Virus record (IMG/VR): IMGVR_UViG_3300048014_000023
Span: 1 to 56,150 of that record
Reading direction: 5' to 3' (one strand)
DNA: 56,150 nt
Origin: a virus
The translations under genes and the position numbers were made by a program. This document shows, in pieces, positions 16,811 to 24,722 of this stretch (position 1 is its first letter; the number at the start of each line of letters is the position of its first letter). The notes beneath the pieces were generated by a model. That model saw only the letters and a list, made by a program, of their open reading frames with translations, was not told where the DNA came from and made no database searches.

Positions 16811-17996
16811 TTTTAACAGTTCACTACCAGTAAGAACCCAGAACAACGGCGACGTAAAAGTAAACATCGCCGACGGAACAACAGAATCACAGTTGATGTC
16901 AGTCGATGCCTCTGGCCGATTGACAGTCAAGATTGACGACGGAAGCGGTAACGCGCTTACCTCTCAAGCCAACGGTGCGCAGAGAGCGTTAGACGTTGGT
17001 ATCGACGTTGCTGGCGTTCAGATCGATCCTCGACAAATCAGGGCATTGACCTCTGCCGACGTAGTAACCGTACAGCAAGGTACTAGCCCTTGGGTTACGT
17101 CTGACCTAGCTGATGGCGCAGTCTCTGGCGGTACAGCTGGAACTAAATCGCTCCTAGCTGGCGGTATCTACAACAGCACAGCCTTGACGCTCACCAACGG
17201 TCAACAAGCCTCGCTGCAGTTAACAGCTGCTGGAGCACTCGTAGTTACGACTTCTTCTGGATCCAGCTCTACTACGGTATACCAAGGAACGACTCCTTGG
17301 GTTGACAACATCTCTCAGATCGGTGGAGCAGCATTGGCTCTCGGTCAGACGACGATGTCGGCCTCTATCCCAGTAGTAATTGCTTCTAACCAATCGTCTA
17401 TCAACGTTTTAAACACTGCAGACGGTTCACTGTCTGGCGGTACGGCAGGCAGCCAATCCTTGGCAGCTGGTGCTATCTACAACAGTACGGCGCTGACCCT
17501 GACTAACGGACAACAAGCTGCCTTACAATCTGACGTCAACGGTAACTTAAAGGTTAACCTCGAGACTTCAATTCCAGCTGGAACAAACTTAATAGGCGGC
17601 ACTAACGTATACGTCGGCGGAGCCATAGCCAGCACTACTAACCCAGTCCCTGTATCTCTTAGCACGATTCAAGCAGGCACACCTGTTCAGTACTACCAAA
17701 CTTCTGCATCGTTAGCTCCTGGGTCTTCTGTAACGTTGACTTACACCGTAGCATCTGGACACACTTTTACTCTCGAACAGGTCTACGCTTCGGCATCAGG
17801 TAAGATCAAAGCAGTAGTACAAAACAGCGGAAGCACGATATTCGTAGGATTTAACAGTACGGCAAACCCGAACATCAACTTTGTCCTAAGCGTGCCGCCA
17901 GTAATAGCTGCTGCAGGAACTGTCAGCGTCATCATCACTAACGATGACTTGTCAGCTTTCGACGTGTATGCTACTATCGAAGGTAACCAAAACTAA
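16803..17996 (+). CDS. repeat-containing fibre-like virion protein
   Basis: The 397-residue protein has an internal duplication: GGTAGTKSLLAGGIYNSTAL near residue 105 and GGTAGSQSLAAGAIYNSTAL near residue 210, each followed by TLTNGQQA. An N-terminal DASGRLTVKIDDGSGNA segment and a GNLKVNLETSIPAGTN segment recur in the protein at 37548. The C-terminal 90 residues resemble the protein at 16185. This mosaic of Ser/Thr/Gly-rich modules is typical of fibres, whiskers or decoration proteins. Confidence 0.65.
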   Translation: MADFNSSLPVRTQNNGDVKVNIADGTTESQLMSVDASGRLTVKIDDGSGNALTSQANGAQRALDVGIDVAGVQIDPRQIRALTSADVVTVQQGTSPWVTSDLADGAVSGGTAGTKSLLAGGIYNSTALTLTNGQQASLQLTAAGALVVTTSSGSSSTTVYQGTTPWVDNISQIGGAALALGQTTMSASIPVVIASNQSSINVLNTADGSLSGGTAGSQSLAAGAIYNSTALTLTNGQQAALQSDVNGNLKVNLETSIPAGTNLIGGTNVYVGGAIASTTNPVPVSLSTIQAGTPVQYYQTSASLAPGSSVTLTYTVASGHTFTLEQVYASASGKIKAVVQNSGSTIFVGFNSTANPNINFVLSVPPVIAAAGTVSVIITNDDLSAFDVYATIEGNQN

Positions 17997-18008
17997 TTAA
18001 GGAGCCGC

Positions 18009-19475
18009 ATGGCTGACTTAAGTAGGAACGTCGCAGACCTACCTACAGTAATCATAGGCGCAACAACGGCGGGAGTAGCAACTACTCCCGTTGGTGCTGA
18101 TACGTCTGGCAACATGTACGTCAACGCCCAAGTCGTAGCTCCTCCTACGGATTTAACTGTCAGCGGTACTTTGACGAGCGGATCGTCAGTAATAACTTTA
18201 AACATAAACGGGTCTTCGTCAGGAAACTTAGACGTTTCTGGAACTTGGGTCGGAACTATTCAGGTTCAAGAAGTAAGCGCCAGCGGAACTAGGACTTTAC
18301 CTGTCCAACAGTTTAGCTCTAGCATCAATACTAACGGCAACATCACGGCAAACGGTAACTACAGACTTCTCGCGATACCAACTAACAGCACAGTCCAAGT
18401 AGTTTTTTCAAGCTACACCTCTGGTACAGCAAACATAACTTTAAGAACGTCAACAGGCGTGTATGCAGTTGAAGCCTATAACGTAACACCAAGTAACCTA
18501 CAAACCGCAGCTAACTTATATGATGGTTCTGGTAACGCCCTCACATCTACAAGTGGAGCATTGAACGTAAGCGCAGTATCTGCTGCAGATACTTTTGTAT
18601 CAGGAACAATTACAGCACAAGACACTGCAAGTACGTCAACTACTTATTTTAACGCACAAATATGGTATTCAGGAACTCCTACAGCAGGTTCTGTGTTTGC
18701 TGTTTCTACGGTAGGTATTCAATCAGGAATGGTTGAGATTTCAGGAACTTGGACAGGAACACTTCAAACAGAAGTATCAGTAGACAACGGAGTTAACTGG
18801 ATTTCAAACACGATTCACACGGTAGGTGGGCCTGATTATGTAAATGCAGTGACCAATAACGTTACAGGATCTTTAAATTTAGGTGGGAAAACTAATTTCA
18901 GAGTAAGGTCGACGCAACCTTTTACAGGAACAGCTACAGTACGTCTTATTCAATCACAAAATGCTACAAATATTTACGTAGCAAATCCTATAAAGTTGCT
19001 AGACGGGTCTTCTCAAACTTCTACGACTACAATGAACATAGTACCTGCGTCTACTGCGGTAAGTTCGACCAATACCGCAATATCTGTAGGGTTATCTCCA
19101 AATAGCCCACTGCCTTCTGGCACAAACACATTAGGTACAGTCAGCAGTAAGACTCAAGATGGCTCAGGAAATTCCATAGTTTCTTACAATAGCCAGTTGA
19201 GCGCAAACGACATAATCAACACGAGCTTGTCTAGCGGTAACTTAACTGTGACAACTACGGCAGCCCCAGCGAGAGTCGGATCTACCAATTTGGCAAACAG
19301 GAAGATGCTCATGATAGCGCCTACAACCAGCACAGTGTACTTGGGTTCTAGCGCTACGACGTGTAACATTCCTATATATCCAGGCCAAGTCGTATCGTTT
19401 GCCTTTTCAGCAAACGTAACTCCTTATCTACTAGGAACGGTCTCATCAACAGTCATGATATTTGAAGGTGCTTGA
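18009..19475 (+). CDS. large beta-sandwich virion protein with two repeats
   Basis: The 488-residue protein starts behind AAGGAGCCGC. Two related blocks are visible: one begins with DVSGTWVGTIQVQEVS (about 75-150) and the other with EISGTWTGTLQTEVSV (about 245-315). Each continues to a G-NYRL or NFRVR strand and a TGTA-type strand. The 'SGTW-GT-Q' block is a recurrent phage structural beta domain. It ends in a TGATG overlap with the next gene. A fibre or decoration role is likely. Confidence 0.65.
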   Translation: MADLSRNVADLPTVIIGATTAGVATTPVGADTSGNMYVNAQVVAPPTDLTVSGTLTSGSSVITLNINGSSSGNLDVSGTWVGTIQVQEVSASGTRTLPVQQFSSSINTNGNITANGNYRLLAIPTNSTVQVVFSSYTSGTANITLRTSTGVYAVEAYNVTPSNLQTAANLYDGSGNALTSTSGALNVSAVSAADTFVSGTITAQDTASTSTTYFNAQIWYSGTPTAGSVFAVSTVGIQSGMVEISGTWTGTLQTEVSVDNGVNWISNTIHTVGGPDYVNAVTNNVTGSLNLGGKTNFRVRSTQPFTGTATVRLIQSQNATNIYVANPIKLLDGSSQTSTTTMNIVPASTAVSSTNTAISVGLSPNSPLPSGTNTLGTVSSKTQDGSGNSIVSYNSQLSANDIINTSLSSGNLTVTTTAAPARVGSTNLANRKMLMIAPTTSTVYLGSSATTCNIPIYPGQVVSFAFSANVTPYLLGTVSSTVMIFEGA

Positions 19476-20413
19476 TGTCGCAGGACGGGTATTTTTCATC
19501 TTACCAAACTGCCCAGAGTCTTTACAGTAGCTTTACGACTGGTTCTGTCATATTTCAAGGCACTAACTTTCTTGCTCAAAACAACGCTTTGTTTTTTTGG
19601 GACAACACTAACTACAGGTTAGGCATAGGAACAAATACTCCTACGTCGTCACTACAAATCGTTAACAACACGAACGGATCAGTAGTAGCCAACATAACAA
19701 ATTCCAACACAGGTAGCTCAAACAACATTCAATACACCCTAACAAACGACTCAGGGGCATATGGTCAATTGGCATTGTTTGGAAATACATTTGCCGGGTT
19801 ACCCGCGTTACAAAACGTAACTCGGCTAGCAGGAACAAGCGGAGTATGGATAGCATCTGACGTATCAAACGCTAGCGGCGGTACGGATCCTATTTCATTT
19901 TCTGTAGGCGGCTACAACAACATTACTGCACAAGCCACTACAAACGGATTGACCGCAATAAACATTACAGACACGGGCATACCGGCGTCTGCTTCAGGCG
20001 CACCGTTGACTATTACCAGCGGACAAGTCCTGAGTTACGGATTGGTAAACTATCAAGTCTCAAGCAGCACTGCTACGACAGTAACTACAACCGCTGCAAT
20101 ATTAAGCGGAGCAACCGTAACCCCAGCTGCAGGTACTTATCTAATCATATTTAGCTGCAACGCAACTGCCTCTTCCGCAGGTGGAAATACTTTAAATGTA
20201 GAGTTATTAGTTGGTGGAACTGCACAAGCAGACACTTTGAGGCAAGCAACTCCTACAAGCGCTAGTGCGTTTTCTGCATTTCAATACATGAATTCAGGAT
20301 TTAACAAAATCATAACTGTTAACGGCTCTCAAGCCATAGCGGTTCAAGGTCAAACTACTGCCGGTACTGTAACAATTACAGGTTACGATTTAAGCATAGT
20401 GAGGATAGCATGA
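19475..20413 (+). CDS. fibre/collar-like protein with C1q/TNF-like C-terminus
   Basis: The 312-residue protein starts at ATG 19475 in a TGATG overlap; the frame extends one codon further to a TTG. The N-terminal FFWDNTNYRLGIGTNTP segment (about 45-65) is the 'N-lGIGT-tP' motif found at the start of many phage fibres and collar proteins. Residues 190-312 form a jelly-roll-like beta domain (VTPAAGTYLIIFSCNATAS, GGNTLNVELLVGG), reminiscent of C1q/TNF-like receptor-binding heads. It may be a head fibre. Confidence 0.6.
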   Translation: MSQDGYFSSYQTAQSLYSSFTTGSVIFQGTNFLAQNNALFFWDNTNYRLGIGTNTPTSSLQIVNNTNGSVVANITNSNTGSSNNIQYTLTNDSGAYGQLALFGNTFAGLPALQNVTRLAGTSGVWIASDVSNASGGTDPISFSVGGYNNITAQATTNGLTAINITDTGIPASASGAPLTITSGQVLSYGLVNYQVSSSTATTVTTTAAILSGATVTPAAGTYLIIFSCNATASSAGGNTLNVELLVGGTAQADTLRQATPTSASAFSAFQYMNSGFNKIITVNGSQAIAVQGQTTAGTVTITGYDLSIVRIA

Positions 20414-20592
20414 CCCAAGAACAGATCATAGCAGCAATAACTGCAGCCCTTCAGCAGCAAGACAGCAACGGTGAATATTCTAACGTCATACTAGTCATGC
20501 AAACCATCTTAATTAACCAGCTTCAATTAATGGATGCCGCGCATTTGCAAATCATAGCTAACGCTTTGAATATCAATACGAGTCAGTCATGA
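20410..20592 (+). CDS. small helical protein
   Basis: The 60-residue protein overlaps the previous gene by ATGA and the next by four bases. It is rich in Ile, Ala, Gln and Leu and entirely helical. It has no recognisable motif and may be an assembly factor for the preceding fibre-like protein; this is inference from coupling alone. Confidence 0.5.
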   Translation: MTQEQIIAAITAALQQQDSNGEYSNVILVMQTILINQLQLMDAAHLQIIANALNINTSQS

Positions 20593-20750
20593 AATTATTG
20601 AGAAAGATTAAGGCTAAGCTCTTAGGAACATTCGTAACAGACTGCCCAGTCTGCCACAAGCATTTTTACGGTCATGAAGACCATGCGTCTCAAGTTAAGA
20701 TAGCCGGTAAAAATTACCGAATCGTCTGCCCCCGTTGCAAAAAATCCTAA
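20589..20750 (+). CDS. 53-residue zinc-ribbon-like protein
   Basis: This short frame starts in an ATGA overlap at 20589 and ends TAA at 20750. It has two CxxC knuckles, CPVC near residue 18 and CPRC near residue 48, separated by a His-rich segment (HKHFYGHEDH) and short strands. That spacing fits a zinc ribbon. Its role is unknown; small zinc ribbons in phages may bind nucleic acid or host proteins. Confidence 0.6.
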   Translation: MKLLRKIKAKLLGTFVTDCPVCHKHFYGHEDHASQVKIAGKNYRIVCPRCKKS

Positions 20751-20792
20751 AGTCTAACTAAGAACCTCCGATGAGTTATCATGGAGGTAATT

Positions 20793-20879
20793 ATGAAATT
20801 TAAATCAGTATTGTTAGAACTAGCGCTTTCTTTCTCAATTGGCTATACTTTAGGCTTTGTATTATACAATATATTCTAG
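20793..20879 (+). CDS. 28-residue membrane peptide
   Basis: An ATG behind ATGGAGGTAATT encodes a 28-residue peptide with one hydrophobic helix (LLELALSFSIGYTLGFVLY). The strong ribosome site and the adjacent similar frame support that it is real. It could be an inner-membrane micropeptide; function unknown. Confidence 0.5.
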   Translation: MKFKSVLLELALSFSIGYTLGFVLYNIF

Positions 20880-20887
20880 GGGGATCT

Positions 20888-20989
20888 ATGAGACCAGCAG
20901 AACGAATAGCTTTTTACTTCTCTTGTTTAATGCTAGGCTTTTGGCTAGGTTACGGGTTAGTTTTAGCCATATATTTATACGTCAAATAG
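20888..20989 (+). CDS. 33-residue membrane peptide
   Basis: It starts behind AGGGGGATCT, 8 bases after the previous peptide. It has a positively charged start (MRPAERIAFYF), one long hydrophobic segment (LMLGFWLGYGLVLAIYLY) and a short VK tail. It pairs with the 28-residue peptide upstream and the two share a GY-[TG]-LGF/LGFWLGYGL pattern, so they may be related. Confidence 0.5.
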   Translation: MRPAERIAFYFSCLMLGFWLGYGLVLAIYLYVK

Positions 20990-20997
20990 CAATAATT

Positions 20998-21094
20998 GTC
21001 ACAAATGCCGCTCAACGGCACTATTTGACAGCGTTTCCCAACTGTATTACGTCTCATATTGGTACGGCTTTCGCAGTACTTAATATTGCCAATA
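20998..21094 (+). promoter_or_regulatory. structured leader before 21116
   Basis: A hairpin TGCCG-CTCAA-CGGCA (21006-21020) is followed by TTGACA (21025-21030), then by a second inverted repeat pairing TATTGG (21057-21062) with CCAATA (21089-21094). TTGACA has only a poorly spaced -10 (TATTAC, 14 bases). The block may act as terminator and promoter for the small-gene cluster. Confidence 0.35.
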
Positions 21095-21115
21095 AAGGCG
21101 TAACAAAGGAAACGT

Positions 21116-21640
21116 ATGGAATTCGAAGTAGAGCGTAAATACAGTCAGACACAGAGCAAGCAAAAATCAAGGATGACACCTGAGATGGTGGCCAAGCTAA
21201 AGGAAGAAGCTGCTAAGACACCAGCATTTAGCAGCCTCTGTCATGTCCTAGCCCTTCGCGAAAGATCGAGAAGTCAGTTGACGTTGAGAAACTTAAACAT
21301 AGTAATGCAAAGGGAAGGCTTTAACTACGACTCAGAACAAAATAAGCAGTCCCTCCTTTTCCTAGCATCCATAGGTGTGGGCGTAATCGACAGAGATTTA
21401 AAAGGAAACGTCAGAAGTCTTAAGAACATCAGGGTCATGCTACAAAACGTAGGCCTTGCAGCTTTGTCTAAAGTTAAGACAGAAACTCCTAAAATATTAA
21501 TCCCTGAAATAAAACCACAGCCTACGACATCTAAAACTCCAGTCGTAGTCACTATATTTGGCAGATCTATAACTATAGAGATGACTACCGAAGAGGCCGC
21601 AGGCTTCTTGATAAAAATATTACAAGGAGGTCCAAAGTGA
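21116..21640 (+). CDS. unknown protein, possibly DNA-associated
   Basis: The 174-residue protein starts behind AAAGGAAACGT. The N-terminal third is basic and Gln/Lys-rich (SQTQSKQKSRMTPEMVAKLK). The middle is helical (CHVLALRERSRSQLTLRNLN). A linker leads to a small strand-helix end (VVVTIFGRSITIEMTTEEAA). The basic start and winged-helix-like centre could suit DNA binding, but no family is recognised. It overlaps the next gene by GTGA. Confidence 0.55.
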   Translation: MEFEVERKYSQTQSKQKSRMTPEMVAKLKEEAAKTPAFSSLCHVLALRERSRSQLTLRNLNIVMQREGFNYDSEQNKQSLLFLASIGVGVIDRDLKGNVRSLKNIRVMLQNVGLAALSKVKTETPKILIPEIKPQPTTSKTPVVVTIFGRSITIEMTTEEAAGFLIKILQGGPK

Positions 21641-21939
21641 AAATGTTTGTTGACAACCGCGTAGACGAGGCGGAGAAGCTCTTAAGCGAATTCCTTGAAA
21701 TTAAGGAGATGGTTAAACCATTATTAAAAAGACTCAAGGACATTAACAGCTGGTGCAAGACGCAAGGAAGTTTTTGCACCGACAAGTACGTATGCTCAGT
21801 TGAAGAGCGAGAAAGAGAAGCCATGGTTTCTAAGAAAGAAGCCATATTCATACTCACAGAAGAGGCAATAAGAAGTCTAGGACTTATGAAAAAGAGTAAG
21901 TATTTACTCGTACACATAAGTAGAAAGGGACCACATTGA
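21637..21939 (+). CDS. small helical protein with cysteines
   Basis: The 100-residue protein starts at GTG 21637, placed 6 bases after AGGAGG; the ATG at 21643 would be too far from it. It is highly charged and helical with cysteines in a central SWCKTQGSFCTDKYVC loop. It overlaps the next gene by TTGA. Function unknown. Confidence 0.55.
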   Translation: MKMFVDNRVDEAEKLLSEFLEIKEMVKPLLKRLKDINSWCKTQGSFCTDKYVCSVEEREREAMVSKKEAIFILTEEAIRSLGLMKKSKYLLVHISRKGPH

Positions 21940-22157
21940 AACACTTATACATACAACGAGCAAGAAGCATAATAGACAATATGAGAAGAAATCACAGTGG
22001 ATCTGACGTACATGACGCCCACAGCATCCTCGGGTCAGCCACGTCCTTAATAGAAGCTTTAGAAGCCAATATATTAAAAGAAGAAGAGGCTTTTGAAGTG
22101 TTAGTACATATAGAAAAGAGACAAATCGAATTTTTTAAGAAAAAGTTTGGTTTTTAA
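21936..22157 (+). CDS. small helical protein
   Basis: The 73-residue protein starts at TTG 21936 in a TTGA overlap, so translation is likely coupled to the upstream gene. It is a helical bundle-like sequence (DAHSILGSATSLIEALEANI) with an unusually basic, aromatic end (FFKKKFGF). Not recognised. Confidence 0.5.
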   Translation: MKHLYIQRARSIIDNMRRNHSGSDVHDAHSILGSATSLIEALEANILKEEEAFEVLVHIEKRQIEFFKKKFGF

Positions 22158-22182
22158 GAATTTTATCCGATAATAAGGAATG

Positions 22183-22494
22183 ATGTTAGAGGGGCTTTTA
22201 ATCACTACGTGTCTATACCAACCTAGCGCCTGCCAAAAGGTGGGCGACGTCTACATGAAGAACAACCCAGAGATAGGAACATACGTCTCAAACCAAGGCG
22301 ATAAGGTCAAGGATTTTTTTGAGACAGGTTTTGGAAAACAGCCTACGGAAGTGACAGCGTCTATCGCTTATGCAGTCTTTAAGCATACGGCACGTTTTAA
22401 AGCGGCACGAGATTTGTATATTGATCTAGGTAGCAAGACCATGCTCGGGGAACCAAATAGTTATTACTTTTTTAAGTTAATTTATAGTTTTTAG
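22183..22494 (+). CDS. unknown protein with hydrophobic N-terminus
   Basis: The 103-residue protein starts at ATG 22183 (an ATG at 22180 sits too close to the AAGGA site). Residues 1-16 (MLEGLLITTCLYQPSA) look like a short signal or membrane-proximal segment with two cysteines. The rest is helical with many aromatic residues. It may act at the envelope; function unknown. Confidence 0.5.
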   Translation: MLEGLLITTCLYQPSACQKVGDVYMKNNPEIGTYVSNQGDKVKDFFETGFGKQPTEVTASIAYAVFKHTARFKAARDLYIDLGSKTMLGEPNSYYFFKLIYSF

Positions 22495-22503
22495 GGGGAC
22501 AGT

Positions 22504-22701
22504 ATGACGCACGTAATATGCACGATGGTTTTTATGTTTTTAAACGCTCGTCACGTCGAGCAGGTCAAGGGAACAGTCGTATCTGACCAAAGCGAAGTTT
22601 GGACCGTTGATTTTCATGATTATTTTAAAGAGCACCCTGAGTATTTTATGGATAGAGACGTATTAAAAGTTAACAGTAACGAGTGTTTATATGATAGATA
22701 A
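22504..22701 (+). CDS. small unknown protein
   Basis: The 65-residue protein starts behind AGGGGGACAGT. A short hydrophobic start (HVICTMVFMFLNA) is followed by a soluble, aromatic and acidic part (WTVDFHDYFKEHPEYFMD). It overlaps the next gene by 11 bases. Not recognised. Confidence 0.45.
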   Translation: MTHVICTMVFMFLNARHVEQVKGTVVSDQSEVWTVDFHDYFKEHPEYFMDRDVLKVNSNECLYDR

Positions 22702-22897
22702 AATAGTTCGAATTCATGACAGCCTTTATATAATAGTGTACCAAGACGGCCATGCGGTACGCATATCATCTGACGTAGGTAACGCATTGGCCTTGGTTGA
22801 AGAAATATTGAGTCCTAAGTTTAACATGACTTATACAAGTTACTTTACTGCAGTAGCTATGGAAGGAGAAGAAACATGTCCAATAATAGCGGCTTAG
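22691..22897 (+). CDS. small unknown protein
   Basis: The 68-residue protein lacks a clear ribosome site and probably depends on translation of the upstream gene, which it overlaps. It begins with strands (IVRIHDSLYIIVYQDGHAVR) suggestive of a small beta-hairpin domain. It overlaps the following gene by 22 bases. Confidence 0.4.
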   Translation: MIDKIVRIHDSLYIIVYQDGHAVRISSDVGNALALVEEILSPKFNMTYTSYFTAVAMEGEETCPIIAA

Positions 22898-23121
22898 ATT
22901 ACTTAGCCGGAGATTTGATTCCTGCGTGCCCAGTAATAGCTAACATGAATGAATTTGATTGGTCGCAACTTAACGAAGAAGATCCAGACATAAAGGTAGA
23001 TACTACTTTACCCGTTGGTAAACCTCTGACTCCATATAAGTGCGAGTGTGGGTGCGATTCTTTATATGGGGAAAATAACAAATTTCATTCACCGTGGTGC
23101 CCAAAGTATGAAAAACAATGA
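22876..23121 (+). CDS. small acidic protein with C-terminal cysteine cluster
   Basis: The 81-residue protein starts behind GAAGGAGAAGAAAC. It is acidic in the middle (WSQLNEEDPDIKVD). The end has CECGC and then SPWCPKYE, a possible metal site like those at the ends of SEC-C-type or zinc-binding tails. Function unknown. Confidence 0.5.
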   Translation: MSNNSGLDYLAGDLIPACPVIANMNEFDWSQLNEEDPDIKVDTTLPVGKPLTPYKCECGCDSLYGENNKFHSPWCPKYEKQ

Positions 23122-23197
23122 GTCCTATATAGCTCCATAATACTTATTTTTGGAGCATTTTAAGACACAATTGGGAGGAAAATGAAAAACAATGAGT
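23108..23197 (+). repeat. 16-bp direct repeat spanning a gene end and the next gene start
   Basis: ATGAAAAACAATGAGT occurs exactly at 23108-23123 (end of the 22876 gene) and at 23182-23197 (start of the 23182 gene). The first copy opens a 10-codon frame that ends at TAA inside the hairpin at 23132. Confidence 0.7.
23132..23156 (+). terminator. weak terminator-like hairpin
   Basis: GCTCCA pairs with TGGAGC around a 13-base AT-rich loop, followed by ATTTTAAG. The stem is only six pairs and the T-run is broken, so termination would be partial. Confidence 0.4.
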
Positions 23198-23382
23198 TGA
23201 GAATAGTAATAATGGAACAAGTAGCACCTTGCCGTTGGCAGATAGTCAACAAACAAGGATATAAATTAATGGAAGACATAATGATAGGCATATACGACCA
23301 AGCAGAAGATTTTGTAAAAGCCTACATAAGCAGTTACGGTGATGTTTCGTATATAATGAAACCATTGAAGGAGAAGTTATGA
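23182..23382 (+). CDS. small unknown protein
   Basis: The 66-residue protein starts behind TTGGGAGGAAA. It mixes strands and a helix (RIVIMEQVAPCRWQIVNKQG; DQAEDFVKAYISSYGD). It is coupled to the next gene by ATGA. No family recognised. Confidence 0.5.
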   Translation: MKNNELRIVIMEQVAPCRWQIVNKQGYKLMEDIMIGIYDQAEDFVKAYISSYGDVSYIMKPLKEKL

Positions 23383-23585
23383 AAAGCACGAGCGACAGTA
23401 CTACTATTAAGAGCGTGGGCAATAAGTACTATGAGGTAGGATTGATGCAAAGACCAAGCGGTAAATATTACATATACACCATGAAATCGGGGGAACATAA
23501 GCAAGAATTGAGCTCAGAAGTATTAGATTATGGATTTGCATCAGAAGTCTTTGAAAAAACCGTACAGAGGATGGAGGATAATTAA
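23379..23585 (+). CDS. small unknown protein
   Basis: The 68-residue protein starts behind GAAGGAGAAGTT. It reads as a beta-hairpin domain (NKYYEVGLMQRPSGKYYIYT) followed by a helix (FASEVFEKTVQRMEDN). It may be related in plan to the flanking small genes, which share a strand-strand-helix layout. Confidence 0.5.
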   Translation: MKSTSDSTTIKSVGNKYYEVGLMQRPSGKYYIYTMKSGEHKQELSSEVLDYGFASEVFEKTVQRMEDN

Positions 23586-23810
23586 ATGACAAAATGGTTT
23601 TATAACAAGATCTTAGGCATATTAAGAACTAAAGAAGGCTGTACAATAGAGACCTACGTAGAATATACTGTAAATAGTTCTGCAGAAGCAATAGTAAGAG
23701 ACGTGCTAGGTTATAGGTACCGAGTCACAGTAGAGGCGTTAGGTAGAACATTTGATGATCGTAAGATGGATGATAACAACAATAAGCTCGATTTTACTCA
23801 AGTGGTATAA
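23586..23810 (+). CDS. small unknown protein
   Basis: The 74-residue protein begins at the base after the previous stop, behind GGAGGATAATTA. It has a basic aromatic start (TKWFYNKILGILRTKEG) and then a strand-rich centre. Not recognised. Confidence 0.45.
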   Translation: MTKWFYNKILGILRTKEGCTIETYVEYTVNSSAEAIVRDVLGYRYRVTVEALGRTFDDRKMDDNNNKLDFTQVV

Positions 23811-23826
23811 ACCGATAGGTGCAGCT

Positions 23827-24129
23827 ATGATTACTACGTCAACTTCACGTCTATTATTCAAAGTAGGAAGCTTGCAAGTATTTGAATTAACTGCAGCTTC
23901 TTACATTCCCAAAGAAAGAGTTTATCATCAGTACGTATGGAGAGACAATAGGATGCAGGCGCACCAAGGGACTTTTCCTACGCTCTATGAATGCATGGAA
24001 AATTATGGAAACAACTTACAAGCCTACCTGATGGGCAGTAAAGTTCCTCTAAATGCCCAAAAACCCCTGTCAGTCGTTGAAGACAACGTCATACAAGTGT
24101 CTTTTAGGGACAAAAAACGCATTAAGTGA
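23827..24129 (+). CDS. small unknown protein
   Basis: ATG 23827 gives a 100-residue product; a TTG at 23752 would extend it but overlaps the upstream gene by 59 bases, so it is not preferred. The sequence has alternating strands, then WRDNRMQAHQGTFPTLYECM. Its TGA stop lies inside the second GTGACAAAC element. Confidence 0.5.
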   Translation: MITTSTSRLLFKVGSLQVFELTAASYIPKERVYHQYVWRDNRMQAHQGTFPTLYECMENYGNNLQAYLMGSKVPLNAQKPLSVVEDNVIQVSFRDKKRIK

Positions 24130-24139
24130 CAAACATGCT
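24126..24139 (+). promoter_or_regulatory. conserved GTGACAAAC element, copy 2
   Basis: GTGACAAACATGCT overlaps the stop codon of the upstream gene and begins a 120-base untranslated stretch before the virion gene at 24249. It matches the copies at 8464, 30441 and 37114. Confidence 0.55.
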
Positions 24140-24248
24140 CTTTATGGAGTCGGCGTTAGATCGGTTCCTGGGAATCGCGTGGGTGCTAAATTTCCAATAA
24201 TACCTCTACCCTCCCGTAAACATCGGGTTATATGTAAATGAGGACCAT

Positions 24249-24647
24249 ATGTCAAATGTAAACTACCGCTCACAATTCATGTCTAGCTACGCAGGTCAAT
24301 TCGTAAAATTGATGGCCAAAGTATCTATCGGCGCTTCTGGAGCTCCTACCATAGCTTCTAAGTCTGGAATGGGCATTTCTTCTATCGTAAGAAACAGCGC
24401 AGGTAACTATACTATTAACTTAACTCAGGCTTTTTATAATTTATTTGGAATTCAAGTAGTTAGCATCTCAGGATCGAGCGCTCCTGCTGCTCCATTATTA
24501 AACATTGTTTCAAACAACGTTCAAACAAGTTCAGCTCCCTCTGTAATCATTCAACTGCGAAACGCTTCAGGTGCAGCTACAGACCCTGCTTCTGGCGAAG
24601 TACTGTTAATTGAAATTGACCTTAACAGAAGTAGCACCGGTAACTAA
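24249..24647 (+). CDS. beta-rich virion protein
   Basis: The 132-residue protein starts behind ATGAGGACCAT. The sequence (GMGISSIVRNSAGNYTINLT; SAPSVIIQLRNASGAATDPA) has the Ser/Ala/Asn-rich alternating strands of small phage structural proteins, with a C-terminal strand (GEVLLIEIDLNRSS). It opens the tail/neck gene block, and its long leader suggests its own promoter. Confidence 0.6.
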   Translation: MSNVNYRSQFMSSYAGQFVKLMAKVSIGASGAPTIASKSGMGISSIVRNSAGNYTINLTQAFYNLFGIQVVSISGSSAPAAPLLNIVSNNVQTSSAPSVIIQLRNASGAATDPASGEVLLIEIDLNRSSTGN

Positions 24648-24659
24648 GTTATAAGCAAT

Positions 24660-24705
24660 AGCAGGTGCGGAGTGAGGGTGCCGCTTAAAGACTGGACCGC
24701 CTGCT
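24660..24705 (+). promoter_or_regulatory. structured RNA leader before the adaptor gene
   Basis: AGCAGG (24660-24665) pairs with CCTGCT (24700-24705), and inside it GCGG pairs with CCGC (24667-24684). The GCGG arm could instead extend the outer stem with ACCG next to CCTGCT. There is no T-run. A ribosome site (AAGGAGCTT) follows before ATG 24723. Confidence 0.45.
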
Positions 24706-24722
24706 AAACGTCTAAGGAGCTT

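Noticed and set aside
20857-21138. Plus-strand open frame of 93 codons over the structured leader
   Set aside because: It overlaps two better-supported membrane peptides and a non-coding hairpin region, has no ribosome site and its product has no coherent composition.
24053-24241. Plus-strand open frame of 62 codons after the 23827 gene
   Set aside because: It is out of frame with the real gene, spans the GTGACAAAC element and leader, and has no ribosome site.
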